In this document: in pieces, positions 48,465-57,251 of the stretch
Layout of the letters: every line of letters starts with the position of its first letter
Numbering within the stretch: position 1 is the stretch's first letter
Source of the DNA: Fibrobacter sp. UWEL
GTDB lineage: Bacteria > Fibrobacterota > Fibrobacteria > Fibrobacterales > Fibrobacteraceae
Assembly: GCF_900142535.1 (NCBI RefSeq)
Contig: NZ_FRBE01000003.1
Location: 1-64,000 of the forward strand
Length of the DNA: 64,000 bases
Reading direction: 5' to 3'
Program-made: the position numbers and the translations under genes
Notes under the pieces: model-generated
Told to the model about the DNA's origin: nothing
Database searches by the model: none
Seen by the model: the letters and a program-made list of their open reading frames with translations, nothing else

Positions 48465-49352
48465 TTAACCTTGCATTCCTTTGCGCATAATAGCGGCGAG
48501 TTCGTCGTTAGTCTTGTCCTTCGTTTCCTGGGGGAACCACTTGCGGAAACTTTCAATGCCCTGATGAACCAGCATTCCTTCGCCGGTAACCACCTTACAG
48601 CCCTTGTCTTCGGCCATCTGCAAAAGCTTGGTGCAGAGGGGTGTGTACACGATGTCGCACACGGTCTGGTGCTCGTGCAAATCCTTCATGGTCAGGGGGG
48701 ATTCATCTACGTTGGGAGTCATGCCAACGGAGGTCGCATTGATGATGATGTTGATATCGGGAGATACGGCATAGAAATCCTGGAAGGTTACTGCCTGGAC
48801 TTCCTTTGCTTTTCCGTCAAAAAACTTGTTTAGACTGTCTGCCAGGGCCAAACCCTTGTCCAAATTTCTGCAGACGATGGTCACCTGGTTTCCCATTTCC
48901 ACCAAGGTGTAGGCGATTGCCTTTGCCGCGCCGCCGTTTCCAAGGAGTGCTACGGTGGTGTTGGTGGGGGAGACTCCGAATTCTTCCAGGTTACGGATGC
49001 AACCGTAGGGGTCTGTAGTGGTCCCGCAAAGGATACCTCCCACATTGCCTTCTTTCCAGTACAGCGTGTTCACACTGCCTGTAAAACGAGAAATGTCAGA
49101 AAGTTCATCTACCAGTTCCATGACAGGAGTCTTGTAGGGAATGGTAACGTTTGCTCCTCTAAAACGAAGAGCGCGAAAACCCTTAATGGCTTCGTCCAGA
49201 TTTTCTGGCTCCGGAGCGTAGGGGAGATAGGCCGCGTTAATGCCAAGTGCTTCAAAAAGCGCATTGTGCATCAGGGGCGATTTGCTGTGTCCGACGGGAT
49301 AACCGAAAATACAGAGAGTTTCAGTCTTTCCGTTAATCTTCTGCTGGCTCAA
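48465..49352 (-). CDS. aroE: Shikimate dehydrogenase
   Basis: Reduces 3-dehydroshikimate with NADPH. The 295 residues show the substrate site (FGYPVGHSKSPLMHNALFEA with the Ser-Lys-Ser pattern, GANVTIPYKTPVME with the catalytic Lys), the cofactor loop LLGNGGAAKAIAYTLVEM and NATSVGMTPNVDESPLT. The usual NTD block before the NADP domain reads TTTDPYG, one residue from the consensus. The start is TTG 49352, supported by AGAGG eight bases upstream on the minus strand. It leads aroE-aroKB-epimerase, with gaps of 3 and 2 bp. Confidence 0.95.
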   Translation of the reverse strand: MSQQKINGKTETLCIFGYPVGHSKSPLMHNALFEALGINAAYLPYAPEPENLDEAIKGFRALRFRGANVTIPYKTPVMELVDELSDISRFTGSVNTLYWKEGNVGGILCGTTTDPYGCIRNLEEFGVSPTNTTVALLGNGGAAKAIAYTLVEMGNQVTIVCRNLDKGLALADSLNKFFDGKAKEVQAVTFQDFYAVSPDINIIINATSVGMTPNVDESPLTMKDLHEHQTVCDIVYTPLCTKLLQMAEDKGCKVVTGEGMLVHQGIESFRKWFPQETKDKTNDELAAIMRKGMQG

Positions 49353-49389
49353 AAAAACCTCTTTTCTTACATCACAAAGATATATAAAA

Positions 49390-49480
49390 ATGAAGGATGA
49401 AGGATGAAAAATGAAGAATGGAGTGAGGAAAATGAAGAATGAAGGGTGAAGGATGAGAAATGAAGAGTGGATTGTGAAAT
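49390..49480. repeat. Thirteen degenerate ATGAAGR heptamers in perfect register
   Basis: From 49390 the sequence reads as thirteen consecutive 7-mers without any insertion: ATGAAGG, ATGAAGG, ATGAAAA, ATGAAGA, ATGGAGT, GAGGAAA, ATGAAGA, ATGAAGG, GTGAAGG, ATGAGAA, ATGAAGA, GTGGATT, GTGAAAT. The array ends exactly where the flank of the helicase terminator begins (49481). The strand is almost pure purine plus T. It lies in the aroE leader/helicase 3' region. Seven-base arrays of this kind are known between genes in several bacteria; the role is unknown. Confidence 0.85.
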
Positions 49481-49482
49481 AC

Positions 49483-49511
49483 GAAAAAAGTCCTGGATTC
49501 TTCCAGGACTT
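49483..49511 (-). terminator. Intrinsic terminator of the XPB-like helicase gene
   Basis: A perfect stem, AAGTCCTGG (49488-49496) with CCAGGACTT (49503-49511). On the minus strand TTTT follows. Confidence 0.9.
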
Positions 49512-49544
49512 AAACGTTTGTAACGAAAAGGAAATGTTCGCTCG

Positions 49545-51326
49545 TTACTGTCTTGCAGCAAGTTCTTCAGGAGTGCGACAGAGGATGTCCCAGTCACCGC
49601 GCTTGATGATCTTGTAGGCGTATCCCTGTTCGGTCAGGAACAGCTGACGGTTCATGGCGAATTCCTGTTCCTTGGAGTCCTGGGTCACGATGCTGTAGAA
49701 GTGTGCTGCACCGCCATCGCTCTTGGGGCGAAGAACTCGACCCAGGCGCTGGGCTTCTTCCTGGCGGCTTCCGAAGGTACCGGAAATCTGAATCAGCACG
49801 TTGGCGTCGGGGAGGTCAATTGCGAAGTTACCCACCTTGGAAACCATGAGGTTCTTCAGGCTGCCATCGCGGAACTTGGCGTACAGAACGTCGCGTTCCT
49901 TGTTGGGGGTCTTGCCCGTAATGAGAGGAATGTCCAGAACCTTGGAAAGGTTTTCCAGCTGTTCGATGTACTGGCCGATAATCAGGACGCGATCGTCCGG
50001 CTTGTCGTAGTACTTCAGCAGGCGTTGAACGATGTCCGTCTTTTCCGGGTTGGTACTTGCAAGAGTAATCTTCTCGCGGACCGGAGCCAGGGCATACTTC
50101 ATTTTCATTTCCGCTTCCATGGGGATGCGGATTTCGTTACAGTCGGCTGTAGCGATCCATCCCTGGGCTTCAAGAATACGCCAGGGAATATCGTACTTCT
50201 TGGGACCGATCAAGCTGAATACTTCGGTTTCCTTATGGTCTTCACGGACCAGGGTTGCAGTAAGGCCCAGACGGCGGGTTGCCTGCATTTCGGTACTCAA
50301 GCGGAAAACGGGAGCGGGAAGCAAGTGAACTTCGTCGTAAATCATCAGGCCCCACTTCTGCTGACTGAACAGCGGGAAGTTGGCCAGTTCTTTCTTCACT
50401 TCTTCTTCGGAACCTTCTTCCAGGTCAATTTCGGTGACTTCCTCGTTTGCCTTCTTGGCACGCTTACGCTGAGTCAAGATCTGGTAGGTGGCTACCGTTA
50501 CGGGGCCGATTTCCTTCACTTCGCCGGAGTATTCCTTCACCATGTCGGGAGTCAAGTCGGTCTTGTCGCAGATTTCGCGAATCCACTGGCGGGATGCGGA
50601 AATGTTGGGCGTCAAGATCAGTGTCTTGGTCTGGATCAAGGCCATGGTGGCAATACCGATGACGGTCTTACCGGAACCGCAAGGCAGAACGATAACGCCG
50701 GATCCGCCCTTTTCGGAGCCGGAGGCGTAAAACACCTGGGCAGCTTCCTTCTGGTAATCACGGAGCTTGAATTCCTTGCCGCACACCATGGTGTCGCGAA
50801 GGTGGATGGGCAGCGGATCGCCTACAGTATAGCCGGCCAAGTCTTCTACCGGGAAACCTGCGTTGGTAAGCGCCATCTTCAGGTGGCCACGACGTTCCGG
50901 ATCCACGATGGCGTGGGTGTCGTCGATGAATTCCTTGATGTAGGGTTCCACTTCCTTCAGCTTGCAGATTTCCGTGAACATGTACTTGTCATCGGATTCC
51001 ACAATCAGGTTGTCCCCGTCATCCTTCTTCATGCGGAGAAGGCCGTAGCGACCCATGTAGTCTTCAACTTCGGTAATGACGGTCTGGGGAATGGGGTAAC
51101 GGCTCTGGCTGTCCAGACGTTCCAAAACTTCTTTTGCGCGAAGGCCGGTGGATGCTGCGTTCCACAGGCTCAAGGGGCTAATCTTATAGGTGTGCAGGTG
51201 TTCGGGGCTCTTTACCAGTTCGGTGAAAGGAGCGATCGCGTCACGGGCTGCTTCGTAGGTGGGAGCATCCACTTCCACCATAATTTCCATATTACTCTGT
51301 ACAATAATTGCGCCATTCGGATTCAT
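49545..51326 (-). CDS. XPB/Rad25-like DNA helicase
   Basis: A superfamily 2 helicase of 593 residues. ATG 51326 gives the N-terminus MNPNGAIIVQSNMEIMVEVD, usual for bacterial XPB. An N-terminal damage-recognition-like region is followed by Walker A LPCGSGKTV (Lys220), TPNISASRQWIREI, the DEVH box IYDEVHLLPAPVFR (Asp331), TATL with the XPB-specific Arg-Glu-Asp motif in LTATLVREDHKETE, and the second RecA half (VLIIGQYIEQLENL, TFGSRQEEAQRLGRVLRPK). It probably acts in DNA repair or transcription-linked unwinding. A TATTTT box lies 9 nt before the ATG with no ribosome site. The partner nuclease Bax1 known in archaea is not adjacent. Confidence 0.93.
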   Translation of the reverse strand: MNPNGAIIVQSNMEIMVEVDAPTYEAARDAIAPFTELVKSPEHLHTYKISPLSLWNAASTGLRAKEVLERLDSQSRYPIPQTVITEVEDYMGRYGLLRMKKDDGDNLIVESDDKYMFTEICKLKEVEPYIKEFIDDTHAIVDPERRGHLKMALTNAGFPVEDLAGYTVGDPLPIHLRDTMVCGKEFKLRDYQKEAAQVFYASGSEKGGSGVIVLPCGSGKTVIGIATMALIQTKTLILTPNISASRQWIREICDKTDLTPDMVKEYSGEVKEIGPVTVATYQILTQRKRAKKANEEVTEIDLEEGSEEEVKKELANFPLFSQQKWGLMIYDEVHLLPAPVFRLSTEMQATRRLGLTATLVREDHKETEVFSLIGPKKYDIPWRILEAQGWIATADCNEIRIPMEAEMKMKYALAPVREKITLASTNPEKTDIVQRLLKYYDKPDDRVLIIGQYIEQLENLSKVLDIPLITGKTPNKERDVLYAKFRDGSLKNLMVSKVGNFAIDLPDANVLIQISGTFGSRQEEAQRLGRVLRPKSDGGAAHFYSIVTQDSKEQEFAMNRQLFLTEQGYAYKIIKRGDWDILCRTPEELAARQ

Positions 51327-51691
51327 AGGGCGGCAAAAATAGTAAAAAACGGCCAAAAGAGCAAGTTTCAGGATGTTCTAAAATGCTTTTAAAAAGAGGG
51401 CGCGTAGGGTGCGGAAAGCAAGGGTGAGAAAGGACGTTGAGTGAGGTGCGTTCGGGGTGCTTTTGGGAACGTCAGGATGCGTCAAGATGTTTCGGATTTG
51501 CTTCTGGAGGCGTGGGGATATACGGAAAAGGGACTGATTCGTCGCCAGTCACCGAGCTGCGCTCGGCTGGCTCCTCACCCTACGGGCCTTTCGCTTCGCT
51601 CGAGTTCCTGAATTCCACCCACGGGCTTCGCCCACGGTGAAATTCAGTCGCACCCTCTTCGAGGGTCCGGTCCCTCTCCTCACGTTCTAAG
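51327..51691. other. Non-coding stretch between helicase and tRNA-Gly, hairpin-rich in its second half
   Basis: 51327-51530 shows only the helicase promoter side and otherwise nothing recognisable. 51533-51690 contains several hairpins: CCGAGC-tgc-GCTCGG (51552-51566), a long imperfect one from GAATTCCACC to GGTGAAATTC around GGGC-ttc-GCCC (about 51611-51645), and ACCCTC-ttc-GAGGGT (51652-51666). The pattern is that of a dispersed structured repeat. The open frames across it look spurious. Confidence 0.5.
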
Positions 51692-51732
51692 AAAAAAGAA
51701 AAAGCACCACAAAGTGGTGCTTTTTCTTTTTT
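51692..51732. terminator. 19-bp perfect bidirectional terminator behind tRNA-Gly
   Basis: AAAAAAGAAAAAGCACCAC (51692-51710) pairs perfectly with its complement at 51714-51732 around AAA. Flanking A/T runs give termination on both strands. It begins 2 bases after the tRNA 3' end. Confidence 0.9.
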
Positions 51733-51734
51733 AG

Positions 51735-51807
<73 letters not shown>

Positions 51808-51843
51808 GAGGTGACCCAATGTTAGAAATAAAAGTTGGGGTTG

Positions 51844-52914
51844 TCAAGGGGTTTGCAGTGAAAAAATCATAATTGCGTTCTTTTTTCCCTTTAATTCGAA
51901 GGAGCCTGCCTTGGTGCAGATGAATTTATGGGGGAGGGGAAGGGGCAATTGGGCGAAAAAGTCTTCGGAAATGAGGAAGTCCTGACCTAGCTTGGAACAG
52001 AGGGTCTGGATTCGGGAGGTGGTGTTGAGTACGTCTCCGTGATAAGCCATTTCACTGCCGAAGTTTCCAACTTCTGTGGAAATCACTTTACCGCAATGAA
52101 CTGCGGCCTTAAAATCGGGAGCTACGCCGTAGCGACGGAGGAACTTTCTCTGGGTGTGCTGTAAAGCGTCCTTGAAGTCATAGAAGCAGTTTAGGGGTCT
52201 TGCCTTATGTCGGCATGCTGCTGTTTTCCAGGTCAAGAAGGCTCCGTCACCAGCAATCTGATAGATTTCGCCCTGGTTTTCTTCACAGCAGTTAGAGAGA
52301 AGCTTGTAATAGTCCCTAATGAAGTTGCTGTACCTGATGTTTCCAAGTTCTTCACAAATCGTCGTTGAGTTTTTTAGATCCAGGAACATAAACACTAGGT
52401 CCTCCTCCTTTGGGTCTTGATATTTACCCAAACAGGTGTTTATAAAGACTCTAGTGCCAAACTTCTTGTGGACAGAACGAACGAACGTGATCAAATGACC
52501 AAGGACAAAGAGGGCGGCAATTTGGACGTGGGTGGAGTGTTCCTTGAAGGATTCCCTGACCATGCCAATAGATTCTGCATTGATGATTCCGTTTTCTCGG
52601 TCAATTTTCCAGATGAGAATGCAAAGAATAAGGTTTGCGCAGATACTTGCCAGGAAAAAGCTGGAACGAATCAAGAGTGCCGCAAAGACGGGCCTGCGGT
52701 CCATTTCATCCTGAAGGATCACCACGTCGTAAATACCGTGGGAAAGTCCCATTAGAAGGGATAACTGCGTCATGAGCATGATCTTGCTGGAATCCATGCC
52801 CGAAGAATCTCCATAGGAGAGGAGGCTGGTTACCCCAAGTACCACAAAGACCCAGCTGAACATGTAGAAACAGAGGGCCTTGAACTTTCGCTGTGTTAAA
52901 CGAGTCATTGCCAT
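51844..52914 (-). CDS. Membrane-bound class III adenylate/guanylate cyclase-like protein
   Basis: 356 residues with about four hydrophobic segments in the first 150 (FYMFSWVFVVLGVTSLLSYG, LTQLSLLMG-type, SSFFLASICANLILCILIWK, HVQIAALFVLGHLITFV). The catalytic domain is C-terminal: FMFLDLKNSTTICEELGN (first metal Asp), YQIAGDGAFLTW (second Asp) and AAVHCGKVISTEVGNFGSEM, then YHGDVLNTTSRIQTLCSKLG. The order and motifs match class III cyclases of the CyaA/guanylate type. The nucleotide specificity cannot be told. A 59-residue membrane protein gene lies 11 bp upstream on the same transcript. The N-terminal sensor type is not recognised. Confidence 0.85.
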   Translation of the reverse strand: MAMTRLTQRKFKALCFYMFSWVFVVLGVTSLLSYGDSSGMDSSKIMLMTQLSLLMGLSHGIYDVVILQDEMDRRPVFAALLIRSSFFLASICANLILCILIWKIDRENGIINAESIGMVRESFKEHSTHVQIAALFVLGHLITFVRSVHKKFGTRVFINTCLGKYQDPKEEDLVFMFLDLKNSTTICEELGNIRYSNFIRDYYKLLSNCCEENQGEIYQIAGDGAFLTWKTAACRHKARPLNCFYDFKDALQHTQRKFLRRYGVAPDFKAAVHCGKVISTEVGNFGSEMAYHGDVLNTTSRIQTLCSKLGQDFLISEDFFAQLPLPLPHKFICTKAGSFELKGKKNAIMIFSLQTP

Positions 52915-52925
52915 GGTAAAAACCG

Positions 52926-53105
52926 CTAGTGGATAAAGAGAGGTAGAGCCCAGAACATCGCAATCAGGACAATGTCTTTATAGGAATCATCCAGAAGCAA
53001 GGTGGAAGCCAGGAAGAAAATGATGGTCGATAACGTCAAAAACAGAAGGAGCGGCAGCTTCTTCTTGAGTTTTTTCTTCCAACTTTTTTTGTTCTCGTTA
53101 TCCAT
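52926..53105 (-). CDS. Small membrane protein, 59 residues
   Basis: ATG 53105 to TAG 52926-52928. The first 17 residues are strongly basic (MDNENKKSWKKKLKKKL), followed by two hydrophobic stretches (LLLFLTLSTIIFFLASTLLL and IVLIAMFWALPLFI) with a short acidic turn, DDSYKD. It should be a two-pass inner-membrane protein with a cytoplasmic basic N-terminus. It lies directly ahead of the cyclase gene and probably shares its transcript, so it may assist or regulate the cyclase. A TTATAT box is 7 nt before the ATG. No known family. Confidence 0.65.
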   Translation of the reverse strand: MDNENKKSWKKKLKKKLPLLLFLTLSTIIFFLASTLLLDDSYKDIVLIAMFWALPLFIH

Positions 53106-53169
53106 ACTCTCTATATAATCTAAATTTTCTAAAAGTAACCAAAGTTTAGATATTTTTTTAATCTTCAGT

Positions 53170-54327
53170 ATGTTCAGTCTCTATATTCACATCCCTTTTT
53201 GCAAAAAAATCTGCGATTATTGCGATTTTCGCGTACTTCCTGCCAGCGATAAGCTGTTTCAGGAGTATTCCGACTTGGTTTGTAGAGAGATTGAACTGTA
53301 CGAAAAGAAATATCCCGGAACCCTGAAAACTGCGGAAACCCTTTACCTTGGAGGGGGGACTCCTTCCATGCTTCCGTCAGATTGCCTTGGACAAATATTC
53401 GCCTGCCTTCAGTCGGTAGGGGTGGAAGTATCTAGACTTAGGGAAGTTTCCATGGAGTTTAACCCAGAGTCCACTAGCCGAGAAACCATTGAGAATGCGC
53501 TGGAATTAGGGGTGAAACGTTTTAGTCTGGGGCTCCAGACGTTTAATCAAGAGCTTTTGAAACGGATCGGGCGGTCCCACTCGGTGGAAGCGGGGGTAGA
53601 TGCCCTTGAGCTTTTGTTGAGCTATCCTGACATTCGTGTATCGGGAGACTTGATGTTTAGCCTTCCGGGACAAACTTTGGATGTTTTTCTTTCCGATGTT
53701 GATCGATTGAGTGATTATCCTTTGACTCACATTAGCTTTTATGGCTTGACGGTAAATCCCAGGACGATTCTTGGCCAAAAAGTGCAGAAGGGAATCTTTG
53801 AAATTGACGAGGATTTATACGAACCTATGTACCAGGGGGGCGTGGAACTCCTTGATGCTAAAGGATTTAAACGCTACGAAGTTTCCAATTTTGCAAAGCC
53901 TGGTTTTGAAAGTATCCATAACCAGAATTATTGGCGTCGGGGTGAATATGCAGGCTTTGGTCCGGGGGCTCACAGTTATGTGGGGAATAGGCGATTCTAT
54001 GCTCCGGAGATATACCCCAGGTGGCGTGACTACGTGCGGAATGGCGCTCCGGAAAATCTCCTGACAATAGACGAACTGTCGGAGGAGGATGTCTTGATGG
54101 AGCTCTTCTGGCTGTCCCTCAGGCAATCCTCCGGTCTAGACTTGCAAGAACTGGGAAAAATGGGGTACAAACTCCCAGAGACCGCTTTAACGAAGTGGCT
54201 CAAGCACAATTACTTACAGGTTGAGGGATCGCCTGAAATCACTGGCATTCGGCTTCGTGACAGGGGCTGGATCTTTATGGACGATATCGTCACAGACCTC
54301 GCAAATCAGTGTTCCAAGTTGGAATAG
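53170..54327 (+). CDS. hemW: Radical SAM heme chaperone HemW-like protein
   Basis: A 385-residue protein often annotated as oxygen-independent coproporphyrinogen III oxidase, but matching HemW, which inserts heme into target proteins. Cluster ligands are Cys11, Cys15 and Cys18 in HIPFCKKICDYCDF. Further blocks are ETLYLGGGTPSMLPSDCLGQ, MEFNPESTSRETIENALELG, RFSLGLQTFNQELLKRIGRS, SGDLMFSLPGQTLDVFLSDV and SFYGLTVNPRT. The heme-contact segment HNQNYWRRGEYAGFGPGAHS and the HemW C-terminal domain (ELFWLSLRQSSGLDL) are present. It is divergent from the cyclase operon. Confidence 0.92.
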   Translation: MFSLYIHIPFCKKICDYCDFRVLPASDKLFQEYSDLVCREIELYEKKYPGTLKTAETLYLGGGTPSMLPSDCLGQIFACLQSVGVEVSRLREVSMEFNPESTSRETIENALELGVKRFSLGLQTFNQELLKRIGRSHSVEAGVDALELLLSYPDIRVSGDLMFSLPGQTLDVFLSDVDRLSDYPLTHISFYGLTVNPRTILGQKVQKGIFEIDEDLYEPMYQGGVELLDAKGFKRYEVSNFAKPGFESIHNQNYWRRGEYAGFGPGAHSYVGNRRFYAPEIYPRWRDYVRNGAPENLLTIDELSEEDVLMELFWLSLRQSSGLDLQELGKMGYKLPETALTKWLKHNYLQVEGSPEITGIRLRDRGWIFMDDIVTDLANQCSKLE

Positions 54328-54398
54328 TGTCCTGTGGACAAATGCCTGAGATATAGGTCACAAGGCTATATTTTGTTTACATGGAATGCAAAAAAAAA

Positions 54399-54419
54399 CA
54401 TACATTTAAATAATGTATG
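54399..54419. promoter_or_regulatory. 8-bp inverted repeat upstream of the giant secreted protein genes
   Basis: CATACATT (54399-54406), TAAAT, AATGTATG (54412-54419): a perfect palindrome 39 bp before the ATG. It has the size and symmetry of a dimeric repressor or activator site. No regulator gene is adjacent. Confidence 0.45.
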
Positions 54420-54457
54420 GACTTATAGTGTTCCATGTCAGGAATTAGAGGTTGAAC

Positions 54458-57220
54458 ATGTGGGTGATTCGTCAAAATATTTTCCAGCTTTTGGGGCTGT
54501 TGCTGCTTTTGCTAGCAACAAGTGTCTTTGCTGTGGAAGGCGATGAATCTCCTAAGGTCGAAGAAGTAGACTGCGTCAACTATACGGATGCTCCGGATGG
54601 TCGTTGCATCTATCAGCGCGTGCTGAAGTCTCAGGGCTTTAAGCTTTTCGTAGAAGCTCATGGGGACGATACTCTTTCCGCTAATGCGGTAAAAATCGAT
54701 GCAAGACACTATGCGCTGATCAATACGGATTTCCATGTGTACGCCCCTTTGGCTGACAACGATTCCATTTACCTCTTCCGCTATAAAGGTGCCGTTTCTG
54801 CCAATGATACCGTTACCGTTCACAACATGGACAAGGTGAATTCGGGTGAAACGGGATTGGTGAATTTTGGCATTAGGGGATTGTTTCCTTATGTTAACGT
54901 TCTTGTGGGTACTGCAACTTCTCTTTCTTCAGAACCCAATATCTCCCGTGTGTACAATTTCTACGTGCCTGCCCTGAAGTACTATGTGGGTGGTAAAGAA
55001 ATCACCGATGCGACCAAACTGCAACTGGAGGTCGGGGATTCCCTGCAGATTGATGTAGAGGCTGTAGTAACCTTGGGTCCCAATACGAACTCGGTGGATA
55101 CTACCGTGGATAAGGAAAAGTTTTACGTATCCACCTTTGGTGAAAGTGACAGCTTGATTTTTAAAAATCTCTCTGGTTCAAATCTGGAGATGGTGAATGG
55201 CCATCCTTATGTCACGTTTACTAAGGGTAAGAGTAGCTTCTGGGTTTATGCGTCTGCTTCTGTTACCGATGGATCCAAGTTTACGTTAAGCGGTTACAAG
55301 AAGTCGGATGACCCGACCAAGTTCTTTGTGGAAGGACCCTTCCCGGGTGACTTGCGCTTTGGCAATCCTGATTTGCCTTACCTGGAAAACGCTGTTGTGT
55401 TTGATACTGATGGCGATGGTATGGGCGATAGCATTTCTGTCCTGTTTGCAGGTCAGATGGATTCCGTGGATGTGAAGGATTTCTATTACAACTGGCCTAC
55501 AGGAGATAAGTTCAAGAAGTATTCCGGAGATGTGGATTCCACCGAATTCCTGTTTGGCTTGCCTGACATTGACGAAGTCCTTCAGGACAAGGATGCTTCT
55601 GGCGAACTGAAGGCTTATGTCTGTTCTTCTGTAGGCAATCGCTGTGATACTCTTCGTACTAGCATCAAGGATAGTGTTGGTGCTGTGATTCAGGTTGCCA
55701 CCTTGGTAAAGGGCAGCGGCGATACGGATACATTGGTAGTCCGCTTTAACAAGGTCATGGATGAATCCTGGACTGAAGGTGAAGGTCTTAAGCTGAATGG
55801 CGAACGCATTTATGGCGAAGCTATCCAGAAGGAAGGAAACGTCTGGAAGTTCCTGGTTCCGTCTGGGGTTGTGTCTGTAGGCGACAAACTGAAAATTGAA
55901 ACCGACTGCGGGAAGGATGCTTGCCCCGATGGAATCCTTACAGCCGCCGACGGAATTCCTACCAGTAAGAACAACCAGGAAGTTCCTGTTCAGAATTCCG
56001 GACGTATCTACATGAGTGAGAATAACGGCTTCTATGATCGTGATGGTGATGGTCGTCTGGACAGCGTGTCTGTAGGATTTGAAACTCCCATTACCGAAGA
56101 TGATCTGAAGAACATGAACCTGACTTTCTACTGGTTGGATAATGATGGCGATGTGGTGGCGTTGAATCCTTCTCCTCGTGACTTGACTTTATCTTCTGAT
56201 GGAACGGTCCTCGGTTTTTCCATTGATCCTAAGTCTTACGATGTGATGGAAAAGCTTACGGCAGTGGATTCTACTCGCGTGTCCAAAAAGTCTTCTGATA
56301 AGGAATATGGATATGCAACTCTTACGAATAAGGTAACGATTGATGGAAAGGACACCACGGAAGAAGTTCGTTTTGAAATGAATGACTATATGGCTCCAGT
56401 CATTGCAAGTAACTTCTTGACCCCTGAGTCCTTCCAGAAAATGTCTCCGGATAAGTTTGTCTTGACCTTCTCTGAACCTATTGACTATGAAAAGTTTACC
56501 ATGACCGAAGATTGCCTTTCTTTCTATGTGGATGGCGAATGGAAACTCTATAGCTTGACTTCCGTGGAATGGAGTGAGGGCGGCCGTAAGGCTACGTTCT
56601 ATATGGAGGCGGGAAAGAATCTGGATAACCGAATGAACCCTGCAGACTCCGTGAAGTTTGGCAACTTTGAGGATGGACTTGTGGATAAAAATGGCAATCA
56701 TGTTTCTGAAAATGCTCCTACCGTTATGGTGGAAGGTGATCCTCGCGTCATTATGCAGACCACCTCCTTTGCGGACTTTAATCGCGCAGAAGAATTAAGT
56801 GACCGAGTGAAACCTTTTACCATTGATCATGTGAAGGCTTCTCTGGATGAAGATAATGCAGCATCTCTTGGCGTTCTTATGGATGTGGGATTCTCCACTA
56901 TCATGAATAATGATTCTGGTGTAACAGTACTGGATCTTGAAAACAGCGGACTTGTTTGGGAACTTTATGTTTATACCAATATGGGTCTCTATGTGGGTAG
57001 TGCCTCCGGCAAGATTTCATGTGATGATGAATTTTTTGATGGCAATTGCTTTGAAAATCCGGATAAACTTTATGTCCGTTGGAATATGCGTTCCGATGAT
57101 GGACGTAGGGTTGGAGTAGGTGTGTATCTTGCAAAGTTCAAGGTTAAAGTATTTGGTGCAAAGGAAGAATTTTTGATAGAAAGAGTCTTTAGGTGGGGCA
57201 TTACAGGTTCTAACAAGTAA
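54458..57220 (+). CDS. Giant secreted protein with Ca-binding-like repeats and sorting-type C-terminal module, 920 residues
   Basis: ATG 54458 (AGAGG upstream) gives the signal MWVIRQNIFQLLGLLLLLLA. The mature protein is a chain of beta-sandwich-like domains. Two thrombospondin-3-like Asp loops are visible: VFDTDGDGMGDSISVLF near residue 316 and DRDGDGRLDSVSVGF near 527, each opening a repeat of about 200 residues. A further Ig-like domain has MAPVIASNFLTPESF and LTFSEPIDYEKF. The last 75 residues contain two Cys and GNCFENPDKLYVRWNMRSDD, then GRRVGVGVYLAKFKVKV, a FlgD/sorting-like module shared with the next gene. Likely surface-displayed. Ligand unknown. Confidence 0.75.
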   Translation: MWVIRQNIFQLLGLLLLLLATSVFAVEGDESPKVEEVDCVNYTDAPDGRCIYQRVLKSQGFKLFVEAHGDDTLSANAVKIDARHYALINTDFHVYAPLADNDSIYLFRYKGAVSANDTVTVHNMDKVNSGETGLVNFGIRGLFPYVNVLVGTATSLSSEPNISRVYNFYVPALKYYVGGKEITDATKLQLEVGDSLQIDVEAVVTLGPNTNSVDTTVDKEKFYVSTFGESDSLIFKNLSGSNLEMVNGHPYVTFTKGKSSFWVYASASVTDGSKFTLSGYKKSDDPTKFFVEGPFPGDLRFGNPDLPYLENAVVFDTDGDGMGDSISVLFAGQMDSVDVKDFYYNWPTGDKFKKYSGDVDSTEFLFGLPDIDEVLQDKDASGELKAYVCSSVGNRCDTLRTSIKDSVGAVIQVATLVKGSGDTDTLVVRFNKVMDESWTEGEGLKLNGERIYGEAIQKEGNVWKFLVPSGVVSVGDKLKIETDCGKDACPDGILTAADGIPTSKNNQEVPVQNSGRIYMSENNGFYDRDGDGRLDSVSVGFETPITEDDLKNMNLTFYWLDNDGDVVALNPSPRDLTLSSDGTVLGFSIDPKSYDVMEKLTAVDSTRVSKKSSDKEYGYATLTNKVTIDGKDTTEEVRFEMNDYMAPVIASNFLTPESFQKMSPDKFVLTFSEPIDYEKFTMTEDCLSFYVDGEWKLYSLTSVEWSEGGRKATFYMEAGKNLDNRMNPADSVKFGNFEDGLVDKNGNHVSENAPTVMVEGDPRVIMQTTSFADFNRAEELSDRVKPFTIDHVKASLDEDNAASLGVLMDVGFSTIMNNDSGVTVLDLENSGLVWELYVYTNMGLYVGSASGKISCDDEFFDGNCFENPDKLYVRWNMRSDDGRRVGVGVYLAKFKVKVFGAKEEFLIERVFRWGITGSNK

Positions 57221-57251
57221 CCACTTATGGATGATTTCAGAGGGTAGCGAT

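Noticed and set aside
49390-49480. Coding use of the heptamer array (minus-strand frame SLHSSFFILHPSFLYIFVM)
   Set aside because: The heptad period is not a multiple of three, and the frame has no start context or conservation signal.
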